Of a DNA stretch of 64,000 nucleotides, positions 1 to 8,292 are shown one piece after another. The stretch lies in the NCBI GenBank assembly GCA_016125455.1, contig WGLS01000030.1, positions 1 to 64,000 of the forward strand, in the 5' to 3' direction. Origin of the DNA: Alphaproteobacteria bacterium (lineage in GTDB: Bacteria; Pseudomonadota; Alphaproteobacteria; Caulobacterales; Parvularculaceae). The notes beneath the pieces are model-generated. The model was given only the letters and a program-made list of their open reading frames with translations, made no database searches and was not told the DNA's origin. Position 1 is the stretch's first letter. The number at the start of each line of letters is the position of its first letter. The translations under genes were made by a program, and so were the position numbers.

Positions 1-66
1 GCCCGTCGCAATCACGAAGGGTTCGAAGAATTTCCACTCCTTGTCCGTCATCAACCCGCGAACCAT
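1..66 (-). CDS. IS5-family transposase, N-terminal fragment (runs off the left edge)
   Basis: Too short for the ORF track. The minus strand from the ATG at 66 reads MVRGLMTDKEWKFFEPFV and four more residues, the characteristic N-terminus of IS5-family transposases (IS427 group, DUF4096-type N-terminal domain, followed in family members by a DDE catalytic domain). A purine-rich GGGAG lies about 7 bases before the ATG. Only 22 codons are visible, so whether the transposase is intact cannot be judged. The family call rests on the short N-terminal match alone. Confidence 0.6.
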   Translation of the reverse strand, partial: MVRGLMTDKEWKFFEPFVIATG

Positions 67-136
67 CGCCGTCTCCCAAAAGACAGCGTTGAATCAGCGT
101 TCGCGACCGTTGGGAATCCACTTTGTCAACAGCTCC
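1..136 (-). mobile_element. End of an IS5-family (IS427-like) insertion sequence, cut by the window edge
   Basis: The minus strand carries the first codons of an IS5-type transposase preceded by about 70 non-coding bases that end in GAGCTGTTGACAA, which resembles the terminal inverted repeats of IS5/IS427-group elements. The neighbouring lipoprotein frame ends a few bases outside this end, so the element probably landed in that gene. The outer boundary is uncertain: the 12-bp palindrome TCCTAATTAGGA (134-145) straddles it and may include a target duplication. The rest of the element lies to the left of the window. Confidence 0.6.
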
Positions 137-139
137 TAA

Positions 140-622
140 TTAGGACAGCACCTCAGAAGCCGTAAGGCGCATGATTTGCTGGTCTTTGAACGGGGCGTCG
201 AGTTCCTTTAATTCTGACCATCCGGTACTGGTCCGTTCTTGGTAACGTCTGCCCAAATGCAAAGTCTTGCCGTCGGGGGAGATGAATGGTTGCCCGACCC
301 GACGTGAAATCTCCGACTCTCGCCATTCGCCGCCTTCATATCGAATGACGACAAACGAAGCGCGTTCATATTTTCCGCCGTCTCTCAGGAAATAGAATTC
401 TCTGAGGTCTGGCGTGAATGCGCCGCTATATTCCCAGTGCTCGGTCGAAACCATTCCTGGCGCAAATCGTTCAGGCGTTGAACCGGGAGGCGCCTGCCCA
501 AGATAGCGATCCTGAAGATCAGGAGCGTTGTCCACGGTTTGGCCGCCAACCGAATTTTCCGCTGCGCAACCGGCTGTCAGGCAGACGGACAACGCAATCA
601 TGAATGGTGAAAAAGGCTTCAT
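140..622 (-). pseudogene. PD40/TolB-like lipoprotein, truncated at the IS junction
   Basis: The true start is probably the ATG at 622, not the track start at 1048: it opens a lipoprotein signal (basic MKPF, hydrophobic stretch, lipobox LTAGC with Cys about residue 19). The 160-residue remainder contains WD40-like PD40 elements (SGAFTPDLREFYFLRD and FISPDGKTLHLG), typical of periplasmic TolB-related beta-propeller lipoproteins that usually run to about 300 residues. The frame stops with TASEVLS and TAA immediately beside the IS end, where family members continue with more propeller blades. I infer disruption by the insertion. A naturally short protein is less likely. Confidence 0.6.
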
Positions 623-750
623 GCTTGGTTCCTTTCTGATTCGGCCAGGCGCAGACGCCGCCTCGTCGCGTTCGCCAGCGCCGCCGCAGCCGTCGTGAAG
701 CAATATGTCGCCGCCCGAATGCGGCGCGCTTGCCGCCGGCGCGACGTCGG

Positions 751-2175
751 TCAAGGCCGCGACGCCGACGATCGTCGCCGCATCGCTGCCTCTACCGGCC
801 GGCCGTCCTTCTTGTAGACGACGCCGCCCTTCATCACGAAGTCGATGCGCTGAAACAGCGCCGGGTGTTTCAGCGGGTCGCCTTTGATTGCAATAATGTC
901 GGCGTGGCGGCCGGGCTGGATCGTGCCCCACTCGTCCTCGACGCCCATCATTTTCGACGGCCAGTAGGTCGCTGCCTGGATCGTCTCCATGATGGGCACG
1001 CCCATTATCCGCGTCCACACGTCGATCTCGTTCCAGGTCGACTGGCAATGAAACTTCATCGGGATGCCGCTGTCGGTGCCGACAAGTAGGACGACGCCAG
1101 CCTCGCGAAGCTGCGAGAACTTGCGTTTCAGCGTCGGTTTTCGTTTCGGCGTCAACTGGAAATAGTCAAGTCGGTTCGGGTGCTGAATCGACGCCTTAAT
1201 GTCCGCAATCGTGTCAGGGTTCAGGCCGCGATGCCAGCAGTCCGTATCAAGATATTCGTTGTTGTCTCGGGTTTACTCATAATTCCAGAGCCCTTCCACC
1301 GTAGGCGTCCAGAACAATGGCCCTCCAGCGATACGGCCCTTGGCGGTGCGCTCCTTCAGCAGCGTCATGATGTCGGGCGGGTATTCCGGCGCCGTCGTCA
1401 GGCCGGTATGCTCGAAATTGTCTACCCCGATTGCAAGGCCGATGCGAATCTCGTCGGGCTTGTGGGAGTGGGCGACTACTTTCAGCCCGCGGGCGTGGGC
1501 CGCGTCGACGATGGCGCGCGCTTCGTCCTCGGACATCAGGTCCTGGTCTATGAGCTTGATGACGTCGACGCCGGCTTCCGCGAGTCGGTTCACCTTGGCG
1601 GTCGCGTCGTCGGGGCCGTCGACGCCCCAACGGAACGCCTCCGTGCCGGGATAAGCCTCCTTCTGGATGAACGGTCCCGACACGAACAGTCGCGGGCCGG
1701 CAAGGGCGCCGCTTTCGATCCGTTTCTTCACGTCGATCGACGGCTCTAGCGGCGCGCCGAGGTCGCGCGCGGTCGTGATCCCGGCGAGCAGGAGCTGTTC
1801 GGCGGATGCGGGCATGATTTCGTCGGCGAGCCTGCCGAGATAGGCCCTGTCCCAATATTCGTAGTCGGAATGACCATTCAGCATCAGGTGGGCGTGCATC
1901 TCCCACAGGCCGGGCAGTACGGTCATCGCCTCGGTCGAAATGACCTCATAGCCGTCAGGCACGCTGAGCTTTCCCTGCTCGCCGACGTCGACGATCGTCC
2001 CGCCGTCAATGAGAATGACGCTGTCATGGGTCGGCGCGCCGCCGAGCCCATCGACCAGCGTGCCGCCGACGAGCGCCTTTTTTTGCGCATGGGCCGGTGC
2101 GACGAGCGCAAGACTGGCGAAACCGGCGCTGGCGAGGATAGCGGCGGCGGCTGCGACGAAGCGGAAGTTTGACAT
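751..2175 (-). pseudogene. Exported metal-dependent amidohydrolase interrupted by an in-frame TAA
   Basis: Two track ORFs (1273-2217 and 751-1155) lie in the same reading frame and together make one amidohydrolase. The start at 2175 gives a Sec signal peptide ending near APAHA. The N-terminal part has the metal-binding HxH (EMHAHLML) and the KLIDQD and AHSH segments; the C-terminal part has the GTDSG aspartate and the closing beta-sandwich (GRHADIIAIKGDPL). After GLWNYE comes TAA, then TRDNNEYLDTD continues in frame, so a single substitution (for example AAA to TAA) explains the break. No frameshift is needed. As read it cannot make the full enzyme without readthrough. A sequencing error is the main alternative. 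Confidence 0.75.
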
Positions 2176-2279
2176 GGCGATGCCCCCCGAGGGTCGAATG
2201 TTACGCGAGTTCAGCACGGGGGTTTCCGCTTGGCCAGTCGCGCGGGCGTAGGTTCCCGGCGCAATCGTGACGTCAGAAA

Positions 2280-2930
2280 CTATCGCCCCTGCACGTCGGG
2301 CTGCGCGTCGGGCTGGGCGTCGGGGTGCGCGTCCTGGAACGCAGCCAGTTCCGCGCAGGCGGCGGCGACCCGCTTCATGCGGGGTAAGGCGTCGAGGTTC
2401 AGCTTGAAGCGCTGTGCGGCATAGAGTTGGGGCACGATGAACGCCTCGGCGAGGCCCGGCGCGTCGCCGACCGCGAATTGGCCTTGCGCATCAATGAGCG
2501 ACTCGACGGCTTTCATCGCGCCGCCGCCCCAATGCTGCAGCCAATCGTGCACGGACGGATCGTCAAGCCCGACGTCCTGTTTCAGGTATTGCTGCACGCG
2601 CAGATTCATGAACGGTTGCGCCTCGCAGGCGATTGCCGCGGCGATGGCGCGCGCCCGGGCGCGGTCCTCCGGGGATTTCGGCAGTATTGACGGTTCGGGA
2701 ATGGTCTCTTCAAGGTATTCCGCAATAGCCTGAGACTGGACAAGCCTCTTGCCGCCATCGGTCTCAAGGACCGGGACGAGCGCCTGCGGGTTTCGCGCAA
2801 GGTGCGCCACGCCGCGCTGGTCGCCGGCGCGCAGGTCCACCGCCTCGTAGTCATAGGCGACGCCCTTGAGGTTCAGGAGAATGCGAATCCGATACGTCGC
2901 GCTGGAGCGCCAATAGCCAAAGAGTTTCAT
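2280..2930 (-). CDS. maiA: Maleylacetoacetate isomerase (zeta-class glutathione transferase)
   Basis: Isomerises maleylacetoacetate to fumarylacetoacetate with glutathione in tyrosine/phenylalanine breakdown (cytosolic). The start at 2930 (MKLFGYWRSSATYRIR) is preceded by AGGACGAACAGG and gives the standard N-terminus; the track's upstream 47 residues are unlikely. The SSxTYRxR active-site segment of zeta-class enzymes and the LVQSQAIAEYLEE glutathione-site segment are present, followed by the helical GST C-domain. About 216 residues, normal for the family. An unusual tail of repeated DAxP units (DAHPDAQPDAQPDVQ) extends the C-terminus. It lies divergent from hppD, supporting a shared tyrosine-degradation role. 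The homogentisate dioxygenase and fumarylacetoacetase genes are not in the window. Confidence 0.88.
   Translation of the reverse strand: MKLFGYWRSSATYRIRILLNLKGVAYDYEAVDLRAGDQRGVAHLARNPQALVPVLETDGGKRLVQSQAIAEYLEETIPEPSILPKSPEDRARARAIAAAIACEAQPFMNLRVQQYLKQDVGLDDPSVHDWLQHWGGGAMKAVESLIDAQGQFAVGDAPGLAEAFIVPQLYAAQRFKLNLDALPRMKRVAAACAELAAFQDAHPDAQPDAQPDVQGR
2291..2335. repeat. 12-bp tandem repeat inside the 3' end of maiA
   Basis: About three and a half imperfect copies of a 12-bp unit of the form GCGTCGGGCTGG encode repeated D-A-x-P residues at the C-terminus of MaiA. In-frame unit length means copy-number change would lengthen or shorten the tail without a frameshift. Confidence 0.7.
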
Positions 2931-3053
2931 CCTGTTCGTCCTTTTCCTGGGCGCGTCCTTGATTGCAGCGCAAAACTGGCGACCCCAACTGACTGCGAAG
3001 CCGTTCATGCCTGAAATGGGCGCGCCGATGAACCGGGGGAGCGAGATGACGAG

Positions 3054-3118
3054 GTTACCCGTGCGCGCCAAACGGTGTTACCCGGTTGGGGTTGCCAATA
3101 TGGTAACGCGTGTTACCA
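3054..3118. promoter_or_regulatory. Candidate operator of the MarR-type regulator between maiA and hppD
   Basis: TGGTAAC-GCGT-GTTACCA at 3101-3118 is an 18-bp dyad with perfect 7-bp arms, ending 44 bases before the hppD ATG. Two further GTTACC half-sites lie at about 3054 and 3077. Placement in the divergent maiA/hppD region, with a MarR gene directly downstream of hppD, suggests autogenous and pathway control. MarR dimers commonly bind dyads of this length, but the pairing of this site with this regulator is inference. Confidence 0.55.
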
Positions 3119-3162
3119 ATCCGGCGCGCCCGAGGGGTTGCAGCGACAAAAGGGAGACGACA

Positions 3163-4227
3163 ATGGCTGACCTGTTCGAGAATCCGATCGGCACCGACGG
3201 CTTCGAGTTTGTCGAGTACACCGGGCCCGACGCAATCGTGCTGGAGCGCCTATTCGAGCAACTGGGCTTCGAGCCGGTCGGCAAGCACCGGTCGAAGGAC
3301 GTGCTGCATTTTCGCCAGGGCGACATCAACTTTCTGCTCAATCGCGAAAACGACGGCCAGCCTGTCGCGTTCCGCGACAGCCACGGCGCGGGCGCCAACG
3401 CCATGGCGTTTCGGGTGAAAGACGCGGCTCGCGCGTTCCGGGAGGCCGTGAAGCGCGGCGCGACGCCCATTGAGGCGAAAGCCGGCCCGATGGAGCTGAA
3501 CATACCCGGCATCGAGGGGATCGGCGGGCTGAACGTTTACTTCGTCGACCGGTACGGAGCGCGGTCAATTTATGACGTCGACTTCGAACCGTTTCCCGAT
3601 GCTGGCGACGTCACTGGCGTTGGCCTTACCTACATCGATCACCTGACCCACAACTTGCACCGCGGCAACATGGCGAAGTGGGCGACATACTATGAGGACA
3701 TCTTCAATTTCCGCGAGATCCGGTACTTCGATATCGAAGGCAAGCTGACCGGCCTCGTCTCTAAGGCAATGACGAGCCCTTGCGGCAAGATCCGTATCCC
3801 GCTCAATGAAAGTCAGGACGACAAGTCCCAGATTGAGGAATTCCTCCAGCGCTACAACGGCGAAGGCATACAGCACATCGCACTGGGTACAGATGATATT
3901 TACGCAACCGTCGAGGCGCTGAAGGCGCGGGGCGTGCCGTTCCAGGATACGCCGGACACCTATTATGACAAGATCGCCGAGCGTGTTGGCGACCACGGAG
4001 AGGATCTGGCGCGTTTGCAGAAAAACCGCATCCTGATCGACGGCGCACCGACGCAAGGACAGGGACTTCTCCTGCAAATCTTCACGCAGGACGCCATCGG
4101 GCCCATCTTCTTCGAGATTATCCAGCGCAAGGGAAATGAAGGCTTCGGCGAAGGCAATTTCAAGGCGCTGTTTGAATCGATCGAGGAAGACCAGATCCGC
4201 CGCGGCGTCTTGAAGGCGGAGGCCTGA
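3163..4227 (+). CDS. hppD: 4-hydroxyphenylpyruvate dioxygenase
   Basis: Converts 4-hydroxyphenylpyruvate to homogentisate, the second step of tyrosine degradation. The start at 3163 (MADLFENPIG) has AGGGAGA upstream and fits the family; the longer track ORF runs through the operator region. 354 residues, normal length. The three Fe(II) ligands are visible: His about 160 in DHLTHNL, His about 238 in GIQHIAL and Glu about 318 in FFEIIQRKG. The C-terminal FGEGNFKALFESIE gating helix is intact. It is followed after 10 bases by a MarR gene, probably co-transcribed. Confidence 0.95.
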   Translation: MADLFENPIGTDGFEFVEYTGPDAIVLERLFEQLGFEPVGKHRSKDVLHFRQGDINFLLNRENDGQPVAFRDSHGAGANAMAFRVKDAARAFREAVKRGATPIEAKAGPMELNIPGIEGIGGLNVYFVDRYGARSIYDVDFEPFPDAGDVTGVGLTYIDHLTHNLHRGNMAKWATYYEDIFNFREIRYFDIEGKLTGLVSKAMTSPCGKIRIPLNESQDDKSQIEEFLQRYNGEGIQHIALGTDDIYATVEALKARGVPFQDTPDTYYDKIAERVGDHGEDLARLQKNRILIDGAPTQGQGLLLQIFTQDAIGPIFFEIIQRKGNEGFGEGNFKALFESIEEDQIRRGVLKAEA

Positions 4228-4237
4228 GTGGCCCGCG

Positions 4238-4765
4238 ATGCGCAAGGGCGTTGAGGACGGCGTCCGCGCCATGGCCGGCGCTCGAAGGTCCCTTGCCGCA
4301 AGCGACGCGGCGACGCCCGCTTTCGACCTTGCGGCGTTTCTGCCCTACCGGATCGTCGCCCTCGGGCATGTGATGGGCGAGACGCTCGCCGAAGCGTATG
4401 CGGACGAAAGCGTTGGCGTCAACGAATGGCGAACGCTGGCGGTGATTGGCCAGAGCCGCGACAGCGGCGTCGCCGCGCGAGACGTCGTGGCCCGGACCCC
4501 GCTCGACAAGATGGCCGTGAGCCGCGCTGTCGCTTCACTGGAAGCAAAGGGTCTCATTGCACGCAATGCCGCCGCGAACGATCGACGGATGTCGTGCTTG
4601 TCGCTTACGGCGGACGGCCGCCGCGTCTACGAGCGGATTGTCGGAATTGCGGTCGATTACGAACGACGGCTCCTTGAGGCATTGTCGACGGACGCGAGCG
4701 GCGCGCTTGAATCAACGTTGCGACGTCTTGAGGCGTGCGCGTCCGCGCTTGCTGAAGAAGGATAA
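4238..4765 (+). CDS. MarR-family transcriptional regulator
   Basis: 175-residue winged-helix protein. The MarR core spans about residues 45-165: NEWRTLAVIGQ, then the recognition-helix region LDKMAVSRAVASLEAKGLI and the wing RNAANDRRMSCLSLTADGRRVYE. The ATG at 4271 (MAGARRS) is an alternative start that would remove 11 poorly conserved residues. It sits 10 bases after hppD and is probably its repressor or sensor, acting through the dyad upstream of hppD. The effector (an aromatic acid such as homogentisate or 4-hydroxyphenylpyruvate) is a guess from context. It converges on the peptidase gene with only 5 bases between stops. Confidence 0.85.
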   Translation: MRKGVEDGVRAMAGARRSLAASDAATPAFDLAAFLPYRIVALGHVMGETLAEAYADESVGVNEWRTLAVIGQSRDSGVAARDVVARTPLDKMAVSRAVASLEAKGLIARNAAANDRRMSCLSLTADGRRVYERIVGIAVDYERRLLEALSTDASGALESTLRRLEACASALAEEG

Positions 4766-4770
4766 TTGAC

Positions 4771-6351
4771 TCACTCCGCTGCGAGAACGTCTGCCCACCC
4801 ATCATCCAGCCAGCGCCTGCGCAGAGCCGCCTGATCGAGGGTGGGGGCGGCGACGGGCGCAAGCGCGACGTCGCCTTCGCCATCTGTCTCCACTGACAAC
4901 CCCACCGCCGCAAGGTAGGGCGCAAGATCGAACCCGCCGCCGTGCGAGCCGAGAAAAGCGTCAAAAACGCCGTCGATCCGAGCGCCGGCAAGCCCGCGCG
5001 CGACGGCGCGGAGGTCGTCGAGGGTCCATTCGCCGCCTGGATCGCCAGCGCCTGCGTCTTTCATCGTTCGGGTCGCGAGCGCGCGAAGAAAATCGACAAG
5101 CGAAGCTTCGCCATTTGTCGCGCGGACGATCTCGATGTCGAGCGCGGTCGCGAAGGCGAGGCCGCCGCCATAGATGATTGGAAAGTTATCGTCTTTTTCG
5201 CGGCCAGCCTCCTCGGGCGACGCGGTTCCGTCGAAGGCGCGGTATTGTCCGTACCAGAACGAAAGTCCGTAACCGCCGTTAAGGACATCATCGCCCGACC
5301 GGTCGCCTAGCCGCTGCTCCAGGCGGATCGTCGCGTACTCCGTGACGCCCTCCATGAACCACTGGCCCTCGTCATAGGCGCGGGGGCGCATCGCGACGCC
5401 GTTCCACAGGTGCAGAAACTCATGGGTCAGAATATGTTGCAGCGCGCCAAGCGTTGCGGTTGTGGGCGGCTCCGGCGCGATGATGGTGATGGCGCGGTTG
5501 ACGACACCGCCGCTGAAATAAGGGTCGTAGACGTTGTTTTGGGGCGCAACGTTGCCGATGACCACGAACTTCGCGCCAGGCGGCCGGCGAAACAGGTCAT
5601 TGCCGGCGGGCGCGATCCGTCGGTATTGGTCGGCGATGGTCGGCAGGGCAGGGGCGAATGCTTCGCCGGCGGCAGCTTCGAATTCAAAGCCGCCGGTCGC
5701 AAGGCGGATCGCCTCGCCGCGGCCGACAAATATCGGGCTGCGGACAAGGTCGTCAGTCCCGCGGGCCGTTCGTGCGCCGTCAGGCGCGACGGCCCAGGGC
5801 GTTGTGACGATCCAGTCATTCGGCGCGCCGCGGATGGCCACCTCGTAGCGGCGATTTGCGCCGGCGTCCGGCTCTGCGATGAAGAAGGTTGCGCCGAGGC
5901 CGAACAGGCCTTCATCGATGACGTACGCCGCTTCGTCATGGCCGCCTGGCCAGTCGATTAGGTCGTGGTCGACGCAAACGATATAGTCGATCCTGACCTT
6001 TTGGCCGGCGCTGACGTCGTCGAGACGCCAGCGCCCTTCGCCTAGCGGCGACACGGCGATTGGCGCGCCGGTTGTCGCATTCGCCGCCTTGAGGCCGTCC
6101 ACGAAGGTCGCCCAGCGCGCCGGCAGATGGTCCGCTCCCATCCAGTCCATGGCGAGCACATCGCCGGCGAGGTTGATTTCGGCGGTGACTTCGACCCGGC
6201 GAAGATTTGCGGGGCGTATTGTTACGACGTATCGGCCGGCCAGCCCGACGGACCGCGTTCCGTCGCTTTGCGTAGCGTCGGTATGGACGCACGCGGCGAG
6301 GCAGGACGCGATGGCGAGGCCGGCGATAAAGAGGCGAGCGGTGAGGCGCAT
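4771..6351 (-). CDS. M61-like metallopeptidase lipoprotein
   Basis: 526 residues from the ATG at 6351 (MRLTARLF), which gives a lipoprotein signal with lipobox LAAC; the track start 9 codons upstream would spoil it. The zinc motif HEFLH (His about 310 and 314) is followed by the downstream EGVTEY glutamate segment, as in M61 glycyl aminopeptidases and related gluzincins. The N-terminal 250 residues look like a beta-rich domain. The protein is likely tethered in the outer membrane or periplasm. Substrate unknown. No close neighbour suggests a pathway. The match is by motif, so the precise family is less certain than the peptidase call. Confidence 0.75.
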   Translation of the reverse strand: MRLTARLFIAGLAIASCLAACVHTDATQSDGTRSVGLAGRYVVTIRPANLRRVEVTAEINLAGDVLAMDWMGADHLPARWATFVDGLKAANATTGAPIAVSPLGEGRWRLDDVSAGQKVRIDYIVCVDHDLIDWPGGHDEAAYVIDEGLFGLGATFFIAEPDAGANRRYEVAIRGAPNDWIVTTPWAVAPDGARTARGTDDLVRSPIFVGRGEAIRLATGGFEFEAAAGEAFAPALPTIADQYRRIAPAGNDLFRRPPGAKFVVIGNVAPQNNVYDPYFSGGVVNRAITIIAPEPPTTATLGALQHILTHEFLHLWNGVAMRPRAYDEGQWFMEGVTEYATIRLEQRLGDRSGDDVLNGGYGLSFWYGQYRAFDGTASPEEAGREKDDNFPIIYGGGLAFATALDIEIVRATNGEASLVDFLRALATRTMKDAGAGDPGGEWTLDDLRAVARGLAGARIDGVFDAFLGSHGGGFDLAPYLAAVGLSVETDGEGDVALAPVAAPTLDQAALRRRWLDDGWADVLAAE

Positions 6352-6562
6352 TGGCGTCGCGTCCTTCGTCGATTGCAACGTCCCTCATGGTCGGCCTTCG
6401 CCGCCGCTCGGCAAGCGCCCTTGCGTGGACGGTCGGCGCGCCTACGCCGGCGTTTGCGTCTTTCCGGCGAGCGGTCGCCCTGGCGTGACGAACGGTCGGG
6501 GCGGCGTGTTGATCGGATGCGCAGGCTCTGGAACGAGTAGGCGGACGTCACGCGAGACCAAC

Positions 6563-7369
6563 ATGGACCCATCCGCTGCGCTGAAGTTCCTTCCACGCCG
6601 GATCAGCCGGGAAGGGGCGGCGTTGCTGGCGATCGCGTTCGGTACGGCGATCGCCTTTGCATCGGGCGACAGCAACGGCATCGTCATATTCCATGCCCCA
6701 CGGGACGATCTTTTTGCGCCGATGCTGATCGGCGTCGCGTTGAACGCCATCGCTTTCTATGCGCACGGGTTTCCGGCGATGGACCGGCTTTTGCGGCGCG
6801 GCGCCGCGAAGGCCTATTTATTGGCGTTGGCGTCGATCTATGTCGGCCTGCTGGCGAGCGTCCTCGTCGCCCATTCGGCCCTGGCCTTTGGTTTCGACTA
6901 TGGGCCGCCGGAGTTCAGGTTCTGGCAGATACTGGCCGAAGACGCTGCCCTCTGCCTGTTGGTGATGATCGTCTCTGGCGTCTATCGTCTGGGGCGCGAG
7001 GGATTGGCGGCCCGGGCAGGGATGGCGGCGGCAAACTTGCCAGCGCCGAATCTCGTGACCCTGCGCCTTGGCCGACGATCGCTGACCGTTCGCGCGGCCG
7101 ATATCCTGTTCCTCAAGGCCGCCGGGAATTTCGTTGAGGCGCACCGCGACGGAGCGATGGATCTCGCCTATGGTGCGCTTTCATCGTACCTCCAGACGCT
7201 GCCGCCGGACGACTTTTTCCAATGCCATCGTTCCTACGTCGTAAATCTCGAGCATGTGGCGACGGCGAACGCGGAGCGCATAATTCTCATCAACGGCGCG
7301 GAAATCCCGGTGGGCCGTCGGCGCCGCGCGGAATTGAGCGATCGCCTCGCCGCGCGTTCGCGCGCCTGA
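6563..7369 (+). CDS. Membrane-anchored LytTR-family transcriptional regulator
   Basis: 268 residues from the ATG at 6563 (MDPSAALKF); the track's earlier start lies antisense to the peptidase and is unlikely. The N-terminal part has about four hydrophobic segments (around residues 20-40, 48-68, 84-105 and 118-140). The C-terminal 100 residues are a LytTR DNA-binding domain (VTLRLGRRSLTVRAADILFLKAAGNFVEA, then FFQCHRSYVVNLEHV and GRRRRAEL). It lacks a response-regulator receiver, so it probably senses a membrane or envelope signal directly. It overlaps the following lipoprotein hydrolase gene, suggesting co-expression. Confidence 0.85.
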   Translation: MDPSAALKFLPRRISREGAALLAIAFGTAIAFASGDSNGIVIFHAPRDDLFAPMLIGVALNAIAFYAHGFPAMDRLLRRGAAKAYLLALASIYVGLLASVLVAHSALAFGFDYGPPEFRFWQILAEDAALCLLVMIVSGVYRLGREGLAARAGMAAANLPAPNLVTLRLGRRSLTVRAADILFLKAAGNFVEAHRDGAMDLAYGALSSYLQTLPPDDFFQCHRSYVVNLEHVATANAERIILINGAEIPVGRRRRAELSDRLAARSRA

Positions 7370-8283
7370 GGCGCAGTATCGCATCAGTCTTCGTGCTGGC
7401 CGGCGCGGCGTGCGTATCGTTCCCGGACGCGCCGCAGATCGCCGCCCCGCCGGCCTTTCTCGAAGACCGACTACGGAGCATTGATGGCGTCGACCTGCCG
7501 ACGACGGTGTGGGCCGCAGACGATCCGCAAGCGATCGTTGTCGCCCTGCATGGAATGAATGACTACGCGAACGCCTTCGCGATGCCGGCGGCGGCGTGGG
7601 CGTCCCGCGGCGTAACGACTTACGCCCTCGACCAGCGCGGGTTTGGCCGCGGGCCGGGCCGCGGGCGCTGGCCGGGCGCGCCGACGTTGAAGGCGGACCT
7701 GCGCGCCGCCGTCACGGCCGCTCGCGCGGCGCATCCGATCCTGCCGGTTTATGTTGTTGGCCATTCCATGGGCGGCGCGGTCGCGCTCGCGGCGCTCGGC
7801 GACGAGGAAAGTCTCGACGTGGACGGCGTCGTTCTCGCTGCACCCGCGGTCTGGGGCGGCGCGCGCATGCCGCTGTTCTACCGCATCGCGATCAACCTCG
7901 CGGCGACCTTCGCGCCGGGAAAGACGGCGACGGGCGAGCGCGCCGGCCGTCAGCCAACGGATAATATTGACGTGATGCGGGCGATGGCGGCCGACCCGGT
8001 GATGATCGGCCCGACGCGCCTTGATGCGGCGCTCGGCATTGTCCGGCTGATGGGCGAGGCGTGGCGGGCGAGCGCCGCCGCCGAGGGACGAATTCTCGTT
8101 CTGGTCGGCGAGAAGGACGAAATCATTCCGCCTGACGACGTCTATGCCGCCGCCGAACGCCTGTCCGGCGATGTCACGGTAAAGACCTATCCGGACGGCT
8201 GGCATCTGTTGTTTCGCGACATCGCCCGCGCCGCCCCGACCGGAGACGCTGCCGACTGGATGCTGCGGGACGCGAATGGCTGA
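7222..8283 (+). CDS. Alpha/beta-hydrolase lipoprotein (monoacylglycerol lipase-like), start uncertain
   Basis: Serine hydrolase of the lysophospholipase/monoacylglycerol lipase type. Visible are the oxyanion segment VALHGMNDY, the nucleophile elbow GHSMGGA, the acid-region VLVGEKDEIIP and the catalytic His in YPDGWHLLFRD. A lipoprotein-like hydrophobic stretch ends in AGAAC. The ATG at 7222 opens 150 bases inside the LytTR gene and codes a very Arg-rich, unlikely leader. The only in-frame start-like codon close to the signal sequence is CTG at 7366, which overlaps the LytTR stop as CTGA and would give a protein of about 305 residues with a normal lipoprotein N-terminus. The coordinates given are the maximal ORF. 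The stop is 9 bases from the convergent cutA. Confidence 0.8.
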   Translation: MPSFLRRKSRACGDGERGAHNSHQRRGNPGGPSAPRGIERSPRRAFARLRRSIASVFVLAGAACVSFPDAPQIAAPPAFLEDRLRSIDGVDLPTTVWAADDPQAIVVALHGMNDYANAFAMPAAAWASRGVTTYALDQRGFGRGPGRGRWPGAPTLKADLRAAVTAARAAHPILPVYVVGHSMGGAVALAALGDEESLDVDGVVLAAPAVWGGARMPLFYRIAINLAATFAPGKTATGERAGRQPTDNIDVMRAMAADPVMIGPTRLDAALGIVRLMGEAWRASAAAEGRILVLVGEKDEIIPPDDVYAAAERLSGDVTVKTYPDGWHLLFRDIARAAPTGDAADWMLRDANG

Positions 8284-8292
8284 ACGGCGTTC

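Noticed and set aside
1273-1275. Readthrough/selenocysteine reading of the amidohydrolase stop
   Set aside because: The codon is TAA, not TGA, and no recoding element is seen.
2291-2335. Short tandem repeat considered as a CRISPR
   Set aside because: Repeat units are 12 bp, contiguous without spacers, and in-frame coding within maiA.
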